From contig JAIVGW010000232.1 in assembly GCA_020201415.1 (NCBI GenBank), forward strand, positions 1-7,677: a stretch of DNA of 7,677 nucleotides. Reading direction: 5' to 3'. Each line of letters opens with the position of its first letter. Position 1 is the stretch's first letter. Positions 1-6,122 of the stretch are shown here, piece by piece. Origin of the DNA: Lentisphaerota bacterium (lineage in GTDB: Bacteria > Verrucomicrobiota > Kiritimatiellia > JAAZAB01). Below the pieces are notes generated by a model. The model was not told the origin of the DNA. It ran no database searches and saw only the letters and a list, made by a program, of their open reading frames with translations. The position numbers and the translations under genes are program-made.

Positions 1-73
1 CCACCAGGATGTCAGGCCGGTAACGAACGACCAGCTTGCGATTATAAGTCATTGTTGAGCAACCTGAAACCAT
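1..73 (-). CDS. 5' end of an unidentified gene, runs off left edge
   Basis: A reading frame opens with ATG at 73-71 on the minus strand and stays open for 24 codons to the window edge. It reads MVSGCST and then MTYNRKLVVRYRPDILV. The start is chosen because a near-perfect Shine-Dalgarno sequence (GGGAGGTGG, 84-76) lies just upstream, and because a possible promoter lies at 145-117. A second in-frame ATG at 52-50 is an alternative start but has only a weak AGG upstream. The mix of basic and hydrophobic residues looks protein-like. Too little is visible to name a family: no domain, signal peptide or catalytic motif can be judged. It is divergent from the Spy-like gene at 590. The main doubt is that 24 open codons can occur by chance; the ribosome binding site is the main support. 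Confidence 0.42.
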   Translation of the reverse strand, partial: MVSGCSTMTYNRKLVVRYRPDILV

Positions 74-75
74 TT

Positions 76-84
76 CCACCTCCC
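76..84 (-). promoter_or_regulatory. Strong Shine-Dalgarno for the left-edge gene
   Basis: Read on the minus strand this is GGGAGGTGG. It contains GGAGGTG, the full complement of the usual 16S rRNA 3' end, with the GGAGG core 5 nt before the ATG at 73. It decides the start of the partial gene and is the strongest ribosome binding site seen in the window. Confidence 0.45.
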
Positions 85-116
85 GGGCGCTTCATCTTAT
101 GTGCTTTTACCTTAAT

Positions 117-145
117 TAAATACCGCAAACAGAAAGCGGCGTCAA
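117..145 (-). promoter_or_regulatory. Possible sigma70-type promoter for the left-edge gene
   Basis: On the minus strand TTGACG (145-140, 5 of 6 to the -35 consensus) is followed by a 17-nt spacer and then TATTTA (122-117), which runs into TATTTAATTAA. The -10 match is poor at this spacing; TTTAAT fits 5 of 6 but would need a 19-nt spacer. Transcription would start near 108-110, giving a leader of about 35 nt before the ATG at 73. The spacer itself begins CCGC and ends GCGG, a small dyad that could be a repressor or activator site or chance. Confidence 0.3.
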
Positions 146-182
146 GGCGCCACTCCAAAATATTGATCTTCCGCAGAAATTT

Positions 183-214
183 CGGGGTGATATAATAGCG
201 GGGTGACATAAATC
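183..214. repeat. Two degenerate 16-bp tandem units
   Basis: CGGGGTGATATAATAG (183-198) is followed directly by CGGGGTGACATAAATC (199-214). The first eight bases are identical and 12 of 16 match overall. The first unit contains a perfect TATAAT (191-196), but I see no matching -35 at 16-18 nt on the plus strand. It could be a pair of protein-binding sites or a simple slippage duplication. Confidence 0.35.
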
Positions 215-310
215 CGGCCTGTTGGAGGATGAAGAAGCGAGCTCAGGGTGTAAGACAAATATTTTGATATGATGGAGGCTCGTGCAAAACCCCACGGGCG
301 CGTTCATCTT

Positions 311-386
311 CGGCTCACCGAGACGGTTCGCCCTACCCGTTGCGGCAGCAATCCGGGAAGGTAGGGCGAGGCGTCTCGCCGAGCCG
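311..386. repeat. Nested palindromic element (REP/MITE-like)
   Basis: Two 27-nt arms, 311-337 and 360-386, are inverted copies matching at 23 of 27 positions and separated by a 22-nt loop (338-359). Each arm starts or ends with CGGCTC/GAGCCG and CGCCCTACC/GGTAGGGCG. The right arm also folds on itself: GGCGAG (365-370) pairs perfectly with CTCGCC (375-380) around GCGT. The mismatches between the arms look like divergence of an originally better palindrome. There is no T-tract after the right arm beyond GGGTTTTT at 389-396, so a terminator role is possible but weak. The architecture fits small non-coding dispersed palindromes that sit between genes. Copy number elsewhere in the genome cannot be seen from here. 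Confidence 0.7.
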
Positions 387-454
387 CTGGGTTTTTACAA
401 GAACCTCATATATCTGTCAAACAATCAATATTGAAAAAAAATCTTACACGTATC

Positions 455-497
455 AAAAAAAATGTCCGGCACCCGCGAGCTTAGTGAGCGGACATTT
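455..497 (-). terminator. Terminator-like hairpin facing left
   Basis: AAATGTCCG (460-468) and CGGACATTT (489-497) form a perfect 9-bp inverted repeat with a 20-nt loop. On the minus strand the hairpin is followed by eight T (the A-run at 455-462), the classic layout of an intrinsic terminator. On the plus strand only three T follow the stem, so it is directional. The long loop weakens the call. No minus-strand gene immediately precedes it, so it would stop antisense transcription coming from the Spy-like gene region before it reaches the left-edge gene. Confidence 0.45.
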
Positions 498-501
498 AAG
501 A

Positions 502-530
502 TTGCCGCAAACAATTGGCAACAATATAAT
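502..530 (+). promoter_or_regulatory. Sigma70-type promoter for the Spy-like gene
   Basis: TTGCCG (502-507, 4 of 6) and a perfect TATAAT (525-530) are separated by exactly 17 nt. Transcription would begin near 536-538 and leave a leader of about 53 nt before the ATG at 590. It is the only convincing rightward promoter between the palindrome and the gene, and it may also serve the transporter downstream. Confidence 0.55.
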
Positions 531-589
531 GTCTGCCTTCCCGTTGTAATTAAATATGACTGCAACTTCAACAAAGTTTGGGATCTGAA

Positions 590-1120
590 ATGAAGAGAAA
601 ACAATTTTTTGAAAATATGCCGAACGTTCGCCTGGTCCCGGCAGTAATTATTGCCGCCATTCTGACAACGGCAGCATGTAAGGGCATCGGCATGGAACAG
701 AATGAAACTGACCGTACCGACCGCGAGCGGGAACCGCGTCATCTGGCGCGTGAACTTGACCTTGATAATAATCAGATGGAGGCCATGCGCTCCCGTATGC
801 AATCCAATCGGGAAAATTTCAGCGCGCTTCACCAGAAACGCGATCGGGCCAGGACGGAGCTTGAAGAATTGCTGGCCGACAAGGCATCAGACGAAACGTC
901 CATCAAGGAGGCTGGAAAGCGGCTGGCGGAGATCAATGCGGAAATAACCATGCAACAGGTGGAATCACGGATGGAACTGAGACGTACATTGAATCCCGAG
1001 CAGTACCAGCGTTTACAAAAGCTCCGCGAAAATATGAGGGAAAAACATTTTAATCAACGTCAGGACCAACGCCTCACGCCACGCCCCGACCGTGTTCCCA
1101 GGAGACGGAAAACCGAATGA
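590..1120 (+). CDS. Exported Spy/CpxP-like (LTXXQ-type) helical protein, putative lipoprotein
   Basis: A 176-residue protein, probably periplasmic and membrane-tethered. Residues 1-29 are a signal sequence (MKRK, then hydrophobic VPAVIIAAILTTAA) ending at Cys30. The preceding TAA gives a non-canonical lipobox, so lipidation is likely but unproven. After a charged linker, LDLDNNQ (56-62) and LNPEQ (134-138) frame a long alpha-helical, highly charged hairpin (about 60-150). These are the two degenerate LTxxQ motifs of Spy, CpxP, ZraP and related periplasmic chaperones or metal/stress sensors. The tail (155-176) is rich in Arg, Gln and Pro. ATG 590 is preferred (GGGA at 580-583); an in-frame TTG at 578 would add four residues. 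No metal-binding His/Cys cluster is visible, so a chaperone or envelope-stress role is more plausible than metal sensing, but this is inference. No sensor kinase or sigma/anti-sigma partner lies beside it. Confidence 0.75.
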   Translation: MKRKQFFENMPNVRLVPAVIIAAILTTAACKGIGMEQNETDRTDREREPRHLARELDLDNNQMEAMRSRMQSNRENFSALHQKRDRARTELEELLADKASDETSIKEAGKRLAEINAEITMQQVESRMELRRTLNPEQYQRLQKLRENMREKHFNQRQDQRLTPRPDRVPRRRKTE

Positions 1121-1197
1121 AGTGAATAATAATTGCGCGTATGCGGCGGGTTATGCTACTTTCATGAGCCTGTACGAATCATTGAATACACCCGTCC

Positions 1198-1202
1198 GGG
1201 AG
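1198..1202 (+). promoter_or_regulatory. Ribosome binding site deciding the MFS start
   Basis: GGGAG lies 5 nt before ATG 1208. An in-frame TTG at 1133 would add 25 residues, but those are not hydrophobic or conserved-looking, and no Shine-Dalgarno precedes it. The protein starting at 1208 goes straight into its first membrane helix, as MFS proteins usually do. Confidence 0.55.
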
Positions 1203-1207
1203 TAAGC

Positions 1208-2356
1208 ATGCGCATTTATTTTGGTCCGGCCCTGATGGACTGGCTGATTTTCCTGGTGCTCTTCGCCGTCCTATACGGGGCCGGAGAGCGCGGGTTAAGC
1301 ACACGCCAATGCGCCTGGCTGGGTGGGATTTACCAGGCCGGCTACATGGTTTCCAGCCTGTTGATCGGCATGCTCATCAATCAGCGTAATGCCCGACTAC
1401 TGCTATTTACCAGCACCATCGCCAGTGGTCTATTGGGGATTTTCTGCCTATTTTCGCATGATTTCACATGGCTGCTGACAGGTCTGACCATCCTGAGTTT
1501 TTTCATCGCCATGTATTTTAATGCATTCCAGCACTTCATGCGCGACGCCACCCCTCCGGGCGGGCTATCGCAAACCGTTGGGCTTTACACACTGGCCTGG
1601 AGTCTGGGAGCGGCCATCGGCATCCTGACTTCAGGATATTTCTACGGATTCGGGCCATACGCCCTCAGTCTGACCACCCTGGCAGTAACTGCCACCATCC
1701 TTCTGACGCTGTTGACCTACCGCCCGGAAGCACGTACCGGAAGGCCGCTTATAACGGAATCGGAACCAATGCATCGCGGCCGCCCCGTCGGCCGCCTATT
1801 CATCTTAATCGGCTGGCTGCTGCTTTTCACGTCGATGTTCGTGCAGAGACCGGTGCATACATTTTTCCCAAAAATGGGAGCCTCGGCCGGGATTCAATCG
1901 TGGCTGGTCAGTCTGCCGCTGTTCCTTAACATGCTGATTCAAGGCTTAAGCGGCCTGGCTGTGTCAAAGTTTCCCGGACTGCTTTATCGCCGCCTACCGC
2001 TGGTGGTTTTCCAACTTGGCGGAGCCGCATTATGCGGCATGCTTATATTATGGCCCTGCGGCTTTGGGCTAAAATTCATCATAATCAGTCTGCTGGGACT
2101 CTGCTCGGGTTGCGCCTCGTTTTTCAGCGTCTATTATTGCAGCAATTCCGGCAACCGCTCCATTAATATCGGTGTCAATGAATGTCTGGTAGGCCTCGGA
2201 TCGTTTGCCGGATTATTTACCGCCGAGTGGCGCATGGCCTCAGGCCAGGAACATACAGCGTTATTCCAGGTGCTGGCCATGGCATTCATTGTAGCGACGG
2301 GATTACAGACAGGCATCATCTCCTGGCCGCGCCGGAGAGGCAACCAGGCAGGCTAA
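1208..2356 (+). CDS. MFS-type 12-helix membrane transporter, substrate unknown
   Basis: A 382-residue integral inner-membrane protein. Hydrophobic segments at about 8-24, 37-57, 63-83, 87-108, 122-146, 149-171, 197-213, 232-253, 263-282, 288-309, 322-339 and 351-372 give the 6+6 pattern of the major facilitator superfamily. A charged central loop (172-196) separates the halves. Length and layout are normal for MFS. Short basic loops such as NQRNARL (58-64) follow helix 2, where MFS proteins carry their loop 2-3 signature; the classic GxxxDRxGRR form is not present. The segment CSNSGNRSINIGVNE (311-325) before helix 11 is polar and may line the transport path. Nothing nearby suggests a substrate. 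It lies 87 nt after the Spy-like gene on the same strand with no clear terminator between, so co-transcription is possible. Its stop overlaps that of the convergent exonuclease gene. Confidence 0.8.
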   Translation: MRIYFGPALMDWLIFLVLFAVLYGAGERGLSTRQCAWLGGIYQAGYMVSSLLIGMLINQRNARLLLFTSTIASGLLGIFCLFSHDFTWLLTGLTILSFFIAMYFNAFQHFMRDATPPGGLSQTVGLYTLAWSLGAAIGILTSGYFYGFGPYALSLTTLAVTATILLTLLTYRPEARTGRPLITESEPMHRGRPVGRLFILIGWLLLFTSMFVQRPVHTFFPKMGASAGIQSWLVSLPLFLNMLIQGLSGLAVSKFPGLLYRRLPLVVFQLGGAALCGMLILWPCGFGLKFIIISLLGLCSGCASFFSVYYCSNSGNRSINIGVNECLVGLGSFAGLFTAEWRMASGQEHTALFQVLAMAFIVATGLQTGIISWPRRRGNQAG

Positions 2357-3237
2357 AACAATTCCGGCTCGCTCAAAGCCCTTGCCAGCGCCTGCATGTT
2401 ATGTTCCCGGTAGAATTTCAACAAACCGGTAACATCCGGTGACTGCCTCCGGCATTCTTCCAGCGCGCACAAGCCGGGCAAATTACGCTCCAGATACATC
2501 AGCAACCGGTTGCGCTCCACCACATGCCTGTTTTCCAACAAAGACAAACGGCAGCGTTCCGGCTGCAAACTTCCGGTGTTTTGCCATATACCCGGCAAAT
2601 CCTGCCAGGCCTTTAACCAGCGCGCCGCGGTTTTTGGACCGACACCGGGCACACCCGGTATATTATCCGCGTTATCGCCCACCAGCGCCAGCCAATCGAC
2701 GATCTGCCCGGGCAATACACCGGTTTTGAGCAACACTTCATCAGGTCCTATCCGCCGATCCGCCTTGCCGGGAATGACCAGACTTACCCGTTCCGTAACA
2801 ATCTGCATCAGATCCTTGTCGGCCGTGGCCACCAACACCTCCCAGCCGACAGATTCAGCGCGGGCGGCCATTGTCGCCAATATATCATCGGCCTCCTGTT
2901 CAACCTGGCGGACGGATTTGAAGCCGGTGTGGCTCAGGTAAATTTGGATCAGAGGCAGTTGTGAACGCATGGCGTCCGGCATGGGCGGACGCTGAGCCTT
3001 GTACTCCTGCAACAGCTCACGGCGAACTTGGGGGATGCCGCCATCGAAAACAACCAACCCATGAGTCGGGCGCCATATTTGTTCCAACTGAGCGACAGTT
3101 TTTACAAATCCGAATAGCGCATTAGTGGGCAACCCCGCGGCATTGCGCAAATCTGGTATGGCATGAAAAGCACGATAGATCAGAGCCAGTGCGTCCACCA
3201 GGAGCAAACGTGGCTTTGGCGTGGATTCGTCGAGCAA
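2353..3237 (-). CDS. Stand-alone 5'-3' exonuclease / flap endonuclease (Pol I N-terminal domain family)
   Basis: A 294-residue cytoplasmic nuclease of the FEN/PIN superfamily, equivalent to the 5'-nuclease domain of DNA polymerase I without the polymerase. The full set of metal-binding carboxylates is present: D15, D65 (VFDGG), E115, D117 and D118 (EADD), D140 and D142 (TADKDLMQ), D188 and D191 (GDNADN). YKAQR (79-83) matches the YKxxR element of the helical arch, and IPGVPGVGPKTAARWL (193-208) is the helix-3-turn-helix that grips duplex DNA. Retention of every carboxylate argues for an active enzyme, unlike E. coli Xni, which lacks part of the set. Expected substrates are 5' flaps and RNA primers. 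The start is TTG at 3237: an in-frame TAG lies just upstream and no ATG precedes D15, so initiation is probably weak. It begins 24 nt after the secretin stop, suggesting co-transcription. No signal peptide is seen. Confidence 0.9.
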   Translation of the reverse strand: MLDESTPKPRLLLVDALALIYRAFHAIPDLRNAAGLPTNALFGFVKTVAQLEQIWRPTHGLVVFDGGIPQVRRELLQEYKAQRPPMPDAMRSQLPLIQIYLSHTGFKSVRQVEQEADDILATMAARAESVGWEVLVATADKDLMQIVTERVSLVIPGKADRRIGPDEVLLKTGVLPGQIVDWLALVGDNADNIPGVPGVGPKTAARWLKAWQDLPGIWQNTGSLQPERCRLSLLENRHVVERNRLLMYLERNLPGLCALEECRRQSPDVTGLLKFYREHNMQALARALSEPELF

Positions 3238-3261
3238 GGCAACCCCGCATGGTACTGTTGG

Positions 3262-6072
3262 CTACTTCACAACGGTTACGGGCCCGGCAACACTTGCTTC
3301 CGTTTCCTGATTGATTTTGTTACCAGCCGGATCAACCAGATTGGCGGTAACAAAGATCAACAGATTACGCTTGACGCTCTTGGTGGACTTAGTGCGGAAA
3401 AACCATCCCAGCAGGGGTATATCCCCCAGGAACGGTATCTTGTCCTCGGAAGTCTGCTGTCCTTCGGTAATCAAGCCACCCATCACGACCGTCTGACCGT
3501 CCCAGATAGAAATACTGGTGATAATGGTGCGGCTGTGGAAAATCGGTTGCGGAATGTTTTGATTCATAAAGCCACCAGCGCCGTCTGGAATCAACGTCCC
3601 GTAATTAATCCATTCCTGTAATTCCACCACCTGGGGCATCATCACCAGATCGATTGTGTAGTTGTCAGGACCGACGGTAGGCGTAACGTTAAGAATCACC
3701 CCCATATCGCGCTGTTCAAAGTTTTCAGGAACGACATACCCTGGAGTGCCTGGCTGGGTCTGAGTCGGCGCTGTGCTTTCGACCACTCGCCAATCTGTGG
3801 GATAGATCAACTCACGCACAATCTTGATTTCGGCGTTGGATCCGGTTTTCGTGGTAACTTTCGGCGCTGACAGAAGATTCGCGCCATCACGTTGTTCCAA
3901 GGCATGCAGGATAACGGACAACTGGGGACTGGTCAACACGCTGGAAATGGAAAGAATCCCCGCAGCAGTGCCTCGGGTCTGGGGAATCATGTTTTCACCG
4001 CTTCCTTCATAAAAACGCAAGCCCTTGGTAAGATTATTCTGATTGACCTGAACGCGTTCACGGGCGGTAACCGGCAGGGGCGCACCCGGGCCGGATTCCT
4101 GGGCCACGACCCAATTATCGGTCAACAGCCATTCCATGCCCAATTCTTCAACATCGGTCTGCTGCACTTCGACAAAACGCGCTTCAATCTCCACCTGCAC
4201 CGGAACGACGTTTAGCATATTAAGAATACGTTCAAATTTTTCCAGATTTTCAGCATTATTGGAAACAATAATCAGGTTCATGCTGGGACGGTAAACAATG
4301 GATGTTCCCTCCGGGAATGGCACGCCGGCATCTACAAAAAATTGGCGGATATCCCCACCGCCGGCGCCACCAGTGGCAGCTCCCGGACCGCCCAAATCAA
4401 AAAGACCGCCGCCCGAGGAAGGCGCCGGCGCAGTCATGATATGCTCGCTGATTACGCCGGGTTGCACCTTATAGGTCCGGGTGATGATCTCGCCCACCAC
4501 CATGTCGGCCGGGGTGATCAGAACCACATCGTTTTCAATGCGATAACGCAGTCCGGTCATCTCGGTAATGAAACGGATGGCATCCAGCAGATACACATTG
4601 CGCAAGCTTAAAGTCACCGTCGGCACACCCGGGGCCATCGGCTGGGACAAGCCGACGTCCGCAAAAGGATCGTCAGCAGGACTCACTGGCACAGGCGCGG
4701 CAGAGGCCTGACCGGGACGCCGCAAGTTCAACACAATATTTACACCGCGTTCGCTTGGCGGCGACTCAGTATCGGCGGCGGCGGCCTGTTGATCAATATA
4801 TTTGATCACATCATGTATGTTGGCCTGACGGAAATCCAGCGAAGGAATCAGAATGTTGCTCAATTTCTCCATCAAACGACGCCGCGTGCCCGTCGCCCGG
4901 CCATCGCCGTCATCTTCCCTCATGTCCCGCGGCTGAGTCTCCAGGCGTTTGTCCGTGGTAGACCAAGTGTCGCGCACCTTGGCCACCATATCCTTCTGGA
5001 CACTCTCCATACTTTTCGTATTGCGCGCAAAACGCCGTTCAGCCAGCCTGCCCAACTGAGCAATCACATCCGTGTTGGTGGGGTCATCCTGTAGAATCAG
5101 TTGAAATTCCCGTTCCGCCTTGTCGTATTCGCCCATGGCCATGTATTGGTTGCCGCGAGTTATGGCATCACGCGCGGTCTTGAGTTTGGCCTGATGCTCC
5201 GGTGTCTTGCGCAAGGGCACGGGCTTAAGGGCGATTTCCTGCCGGCGGGCATCTTCGTCACGTAAACGCTCATTCAGCTTCATGGAGCGCACATGTCCCG
5301 GATAATACCCCAGGGATCGCCTCAGGGCATTGCGAGCTTCAGGAATATTGCCATCCTTATAATGATTCATGGCAATACGGTATTCGCACTCGGCCTGATT
5401 CTGACGCAATTGATCCCGCAGGTCCACGGTATGCGGACGGTTGGGCATCAGTTCCAGGGCTTTGGCAAACGAGCTCACGGCCTGCTCAAATTCGTTGCGC
5501 TGCATTAACTCCTGCCCCTGTTCCATGTTTTGCAGAGCTTCCATCTCCCGGGCCTGGCGCCGCACTTCCTCCCGGGCCGCCAACATAGCCTCAGGTGATG
5601 GCGGAGTGTCCGGAGCTAAAGCCGCGTCTGCGTCAGATTGTTCCTGCACAACCTCGGCCGGCTGCGGTTCCACCGGCATATCATCTTTTTTAGGTCCGCG
5701 GCCGAACAGGCGGCGCCAGAATGACACGCGCGGAGCGGACTCTTCATCCGCCACTTCGTCAGTACCGTTTTCCGGCGGAGTGCGATCAATTTCAAAACCG
5801 GGAACGGCTTCAGCAGAGTCGGCGGGTGGTGACGCTGGCGAATCCTGCTCTTCAACCAATAGATCTGAGCCGTCGGCTGACTGGTTTTGGTAAGCATCTT
5901 CGGCTTCAGGCACGATCAAGACTTCGGAAACTTCCGCTGCGTCATAATTGACAACATCCCTCTCAGGATTTTGATCATCATCAAAAGCATCCTGCGCCAG
6001 CATATTGTACAGACCACAGGACAAACCAAAAACAGTAATAAGCGCTACAATTTTCAAGAAATGTTTTGTCAT
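3262..6072 (-). CDS. TPR-containing type IV pilus-like secretin (Amuc_1098-like)
   Basis: A 936-residue outer-membrane secretin that would form the multimeric pore for a pilus. Order: signal peptide 1-26 (cleavage likely after MLA); a long acidic, Pro-rich, probably disordered segment 28-165 holding a basic aromatic patch, FWRRLFGRGPKK (118-129); TPR-like helices at about 179-212, 227-261 and 299-337; an STN/N0-like domain (about 408-521) with a Pro/Ala insert at 453-483; an N1-like segment from TRTYKVQPG (531) with a Gly-rich insert (553-573); VQVEIEARFVEVQQTDVEELG (start 626) entering the core; LLSAPKVTTKTGSNAEI (733-749); and the hallmark IPFLGDIPLLGWFF (879-892) followed by LLIFVTANLVD. 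ATG 6072 is followed at once by a good signal sequence; the Shine-Dalgarno (GGCGGAAA) is modest. The TPRs before the secretin domain and the PilP- and PilO-like genes upstream point to the Amuc_1098 family rather than a type II or III system. Confidence 0.92.
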   Translation of the reverse strand: MTKHFLKIVALITVFGLSCGLYNMLAQDAFDDDQNPERDVVNYDAAEVSEVLIVPEAEDAYQNQSADGSDLLVEEQDSPASPPADSAEAVPGFEIDRTPPENGTDEVADEESAPRVSFWRRLFGRGPKKDDMPVEPQPAEVVQEQSDADAALAPDTPPSPEAMLAAREEVRRQAREMEALQNMEQGQELMQRNEFEQAVSSFAKALELMPNRPHTVDLRDQLRQNQAECEYRIAMNHYKDGNIPEARNALRRSLGYYPGHVRSMKLNERLRDEDARRQEIALKPVPLRKTPEHQAKLKTARDAITRGNQYMAMGEYDKAEREFQLILQDDPTNTDVIAQLGRLAERRFARNTKSMESVQKDMVAKVRDTWSTTDKRLETQPRDMREDDGDGRATGTRRRLMEKLSNILIPSLDFRQANIHDVIKYIDQQAAAADTESPPSERGVNIVLNLRRPGQASAAPVPVSPADDPFADVGLSQPMAPGVPTVTLSLRNVYLLDAIRFITEMTGLRYRIENDVVLITPADMVVGEIITRTYKVQPGVISEHIMTAPAPSSGGGLFDLGGPGAATGGAGGGDIRQFFVDAGVPFPEGTSIVYRPSMNLIIVSNNAENLEKFERILNMLNVVPVQVEIEARFVEVQQTDVEELGMEWLLTDNWVVAQESGPGAPLPVTARERVQVNQNNLTKGLRFYEGSGENMIPQTRGTAAGILSISSVLTSPQLSVILHALEQRDGANLLSAPKVTTKTGSNAEIKIVRELIYPTDWRVVESTAPTQTQPGTPGYVVPENFEQRDMGVILNVTPTVGPDNYTIDLVMMPQVVELQEWINYGTLIPDGAGGFMNQNIPQPIFHSRTIITSISIWDGQTVVMGGLITEGQQTSEDKIPFLGDIPLLGWFFRTKSTKSVKRNLLIFVTANLVDPAGNKINQETEASVAGPVTVVK

Positions 6073-6122
6073 AATTGCTTTTCCGCCATTAGCATGGGAT
6101 TAAAATCATCAACCCCGACCAT
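6069..6122 (-). CDS. Possible 17-codon bridging ORF between the PilP-like and secretin genes
   Basis: The frame MVGVDDFNPMLMAEKQL fills the intergenic gap exactly. Its ATG (6122-6120) shares a base with the TGA of the upstream gene (TGATG), and its own TGA (6071-6069) overlaps the secretin start (ATGA). Such junctions are typical of translational coupling, where terminating ribosomes restart on the next cistron. No close Shine-Dalgarno serves its ATG; AGGAG lies about 19 nt upstream. The peptide shows no recognisable motif, so if translated its value is probably coupling rather than the product. It may equally be a chance frame. Confidence 0.25.
   Translation of the reverse strand: MVGVDDFNPMLMAEKQL

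Larger units (their letters stand above)
74..589. other. Intergenic region between divergent genes
   Basis: About 515 bases hold no convincing gene. From left to right they contain the putative leftward promoter and ribosome binding site (76-145), a degenerate 16-bp tandem repeat (183-214), a large nested palindrome (311-386), a leftward terminator-like hairpin (455-497) and a rightward promoter (502-530). Open frames crossing the region have no credible ribosome binding site and unlikely compositions. The stretch 215-310 shows nothing further except AAAACCC at 286-292, which loosely mirrors GGGTTTT at 389-395 on the far side of the palindrome. Confidence 0.6.

Noticed and set aside
229..267. 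12-codon frame after GGAGG
   Set aside because: The GGAGG touches the ATG with no spacing, and the peptide is too short to support by itself.
116..307. 63-residue minus-strand open frame in the intergenic region
   Set aside because: No Shine-Dalgarno, composition unlike a protein, it overlaps the tandem repeat and putative leftward promoter, and it starts at the edge of the palindrome.
272..364. 30-residue plus-strand frame starting ATG GAG GCT
   Set aside because: It reads through the palindrome and ends in it; its Arg/Thr/Pro-rich product follows from the repeat sequence, and no proper ribosome binding site is present.
562..588. GCAACTT-N15-TCTGA, resembling an ECF/sigmaE promoter
   Set aside because: Its -10 lies two bases before ATG 590, so transcription would begin inside the coding region; it would work only if translation started at the ATG at 617, which has no Shine-Dalgarno. 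The sigma70-like promoter at 502-530 has correct geometry.
425..832. 135-residue minus-strand frame opposite the Spy-like gene
   Set aside because: It starts with GTG without a ribosome binding site, is antisense to a clear gene, has no recognisable domain and runs through the terminator-like hairpin.
2425..2440. ACCGG/CCGGT hairpin after the transporter stop
   Set aside because: A five-base stem without a T-tract inside the exonuclease coding region; not a credible terminator.
3163..3621. 152-residue plus-strand frame across the exonuclease/secretin junction
   Set aside because: It lies opposite two strongly supported genes and contains no recognisable motif.
5441..5893. 150-residue Ser/Ala-rich plus-strand frame
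   Set aside because: It is the antisense of the acidic Pro-rich part of the secretin gene; the composition mirrors that bias and no start signal is present.
6007..6072. Secretin as a lipoprotein through Cys19
   Set aside because: The preceding residues GLS do not fit a lipobox well, and the segment continues hydrophobic to a more usual cleavage site near residue 26.
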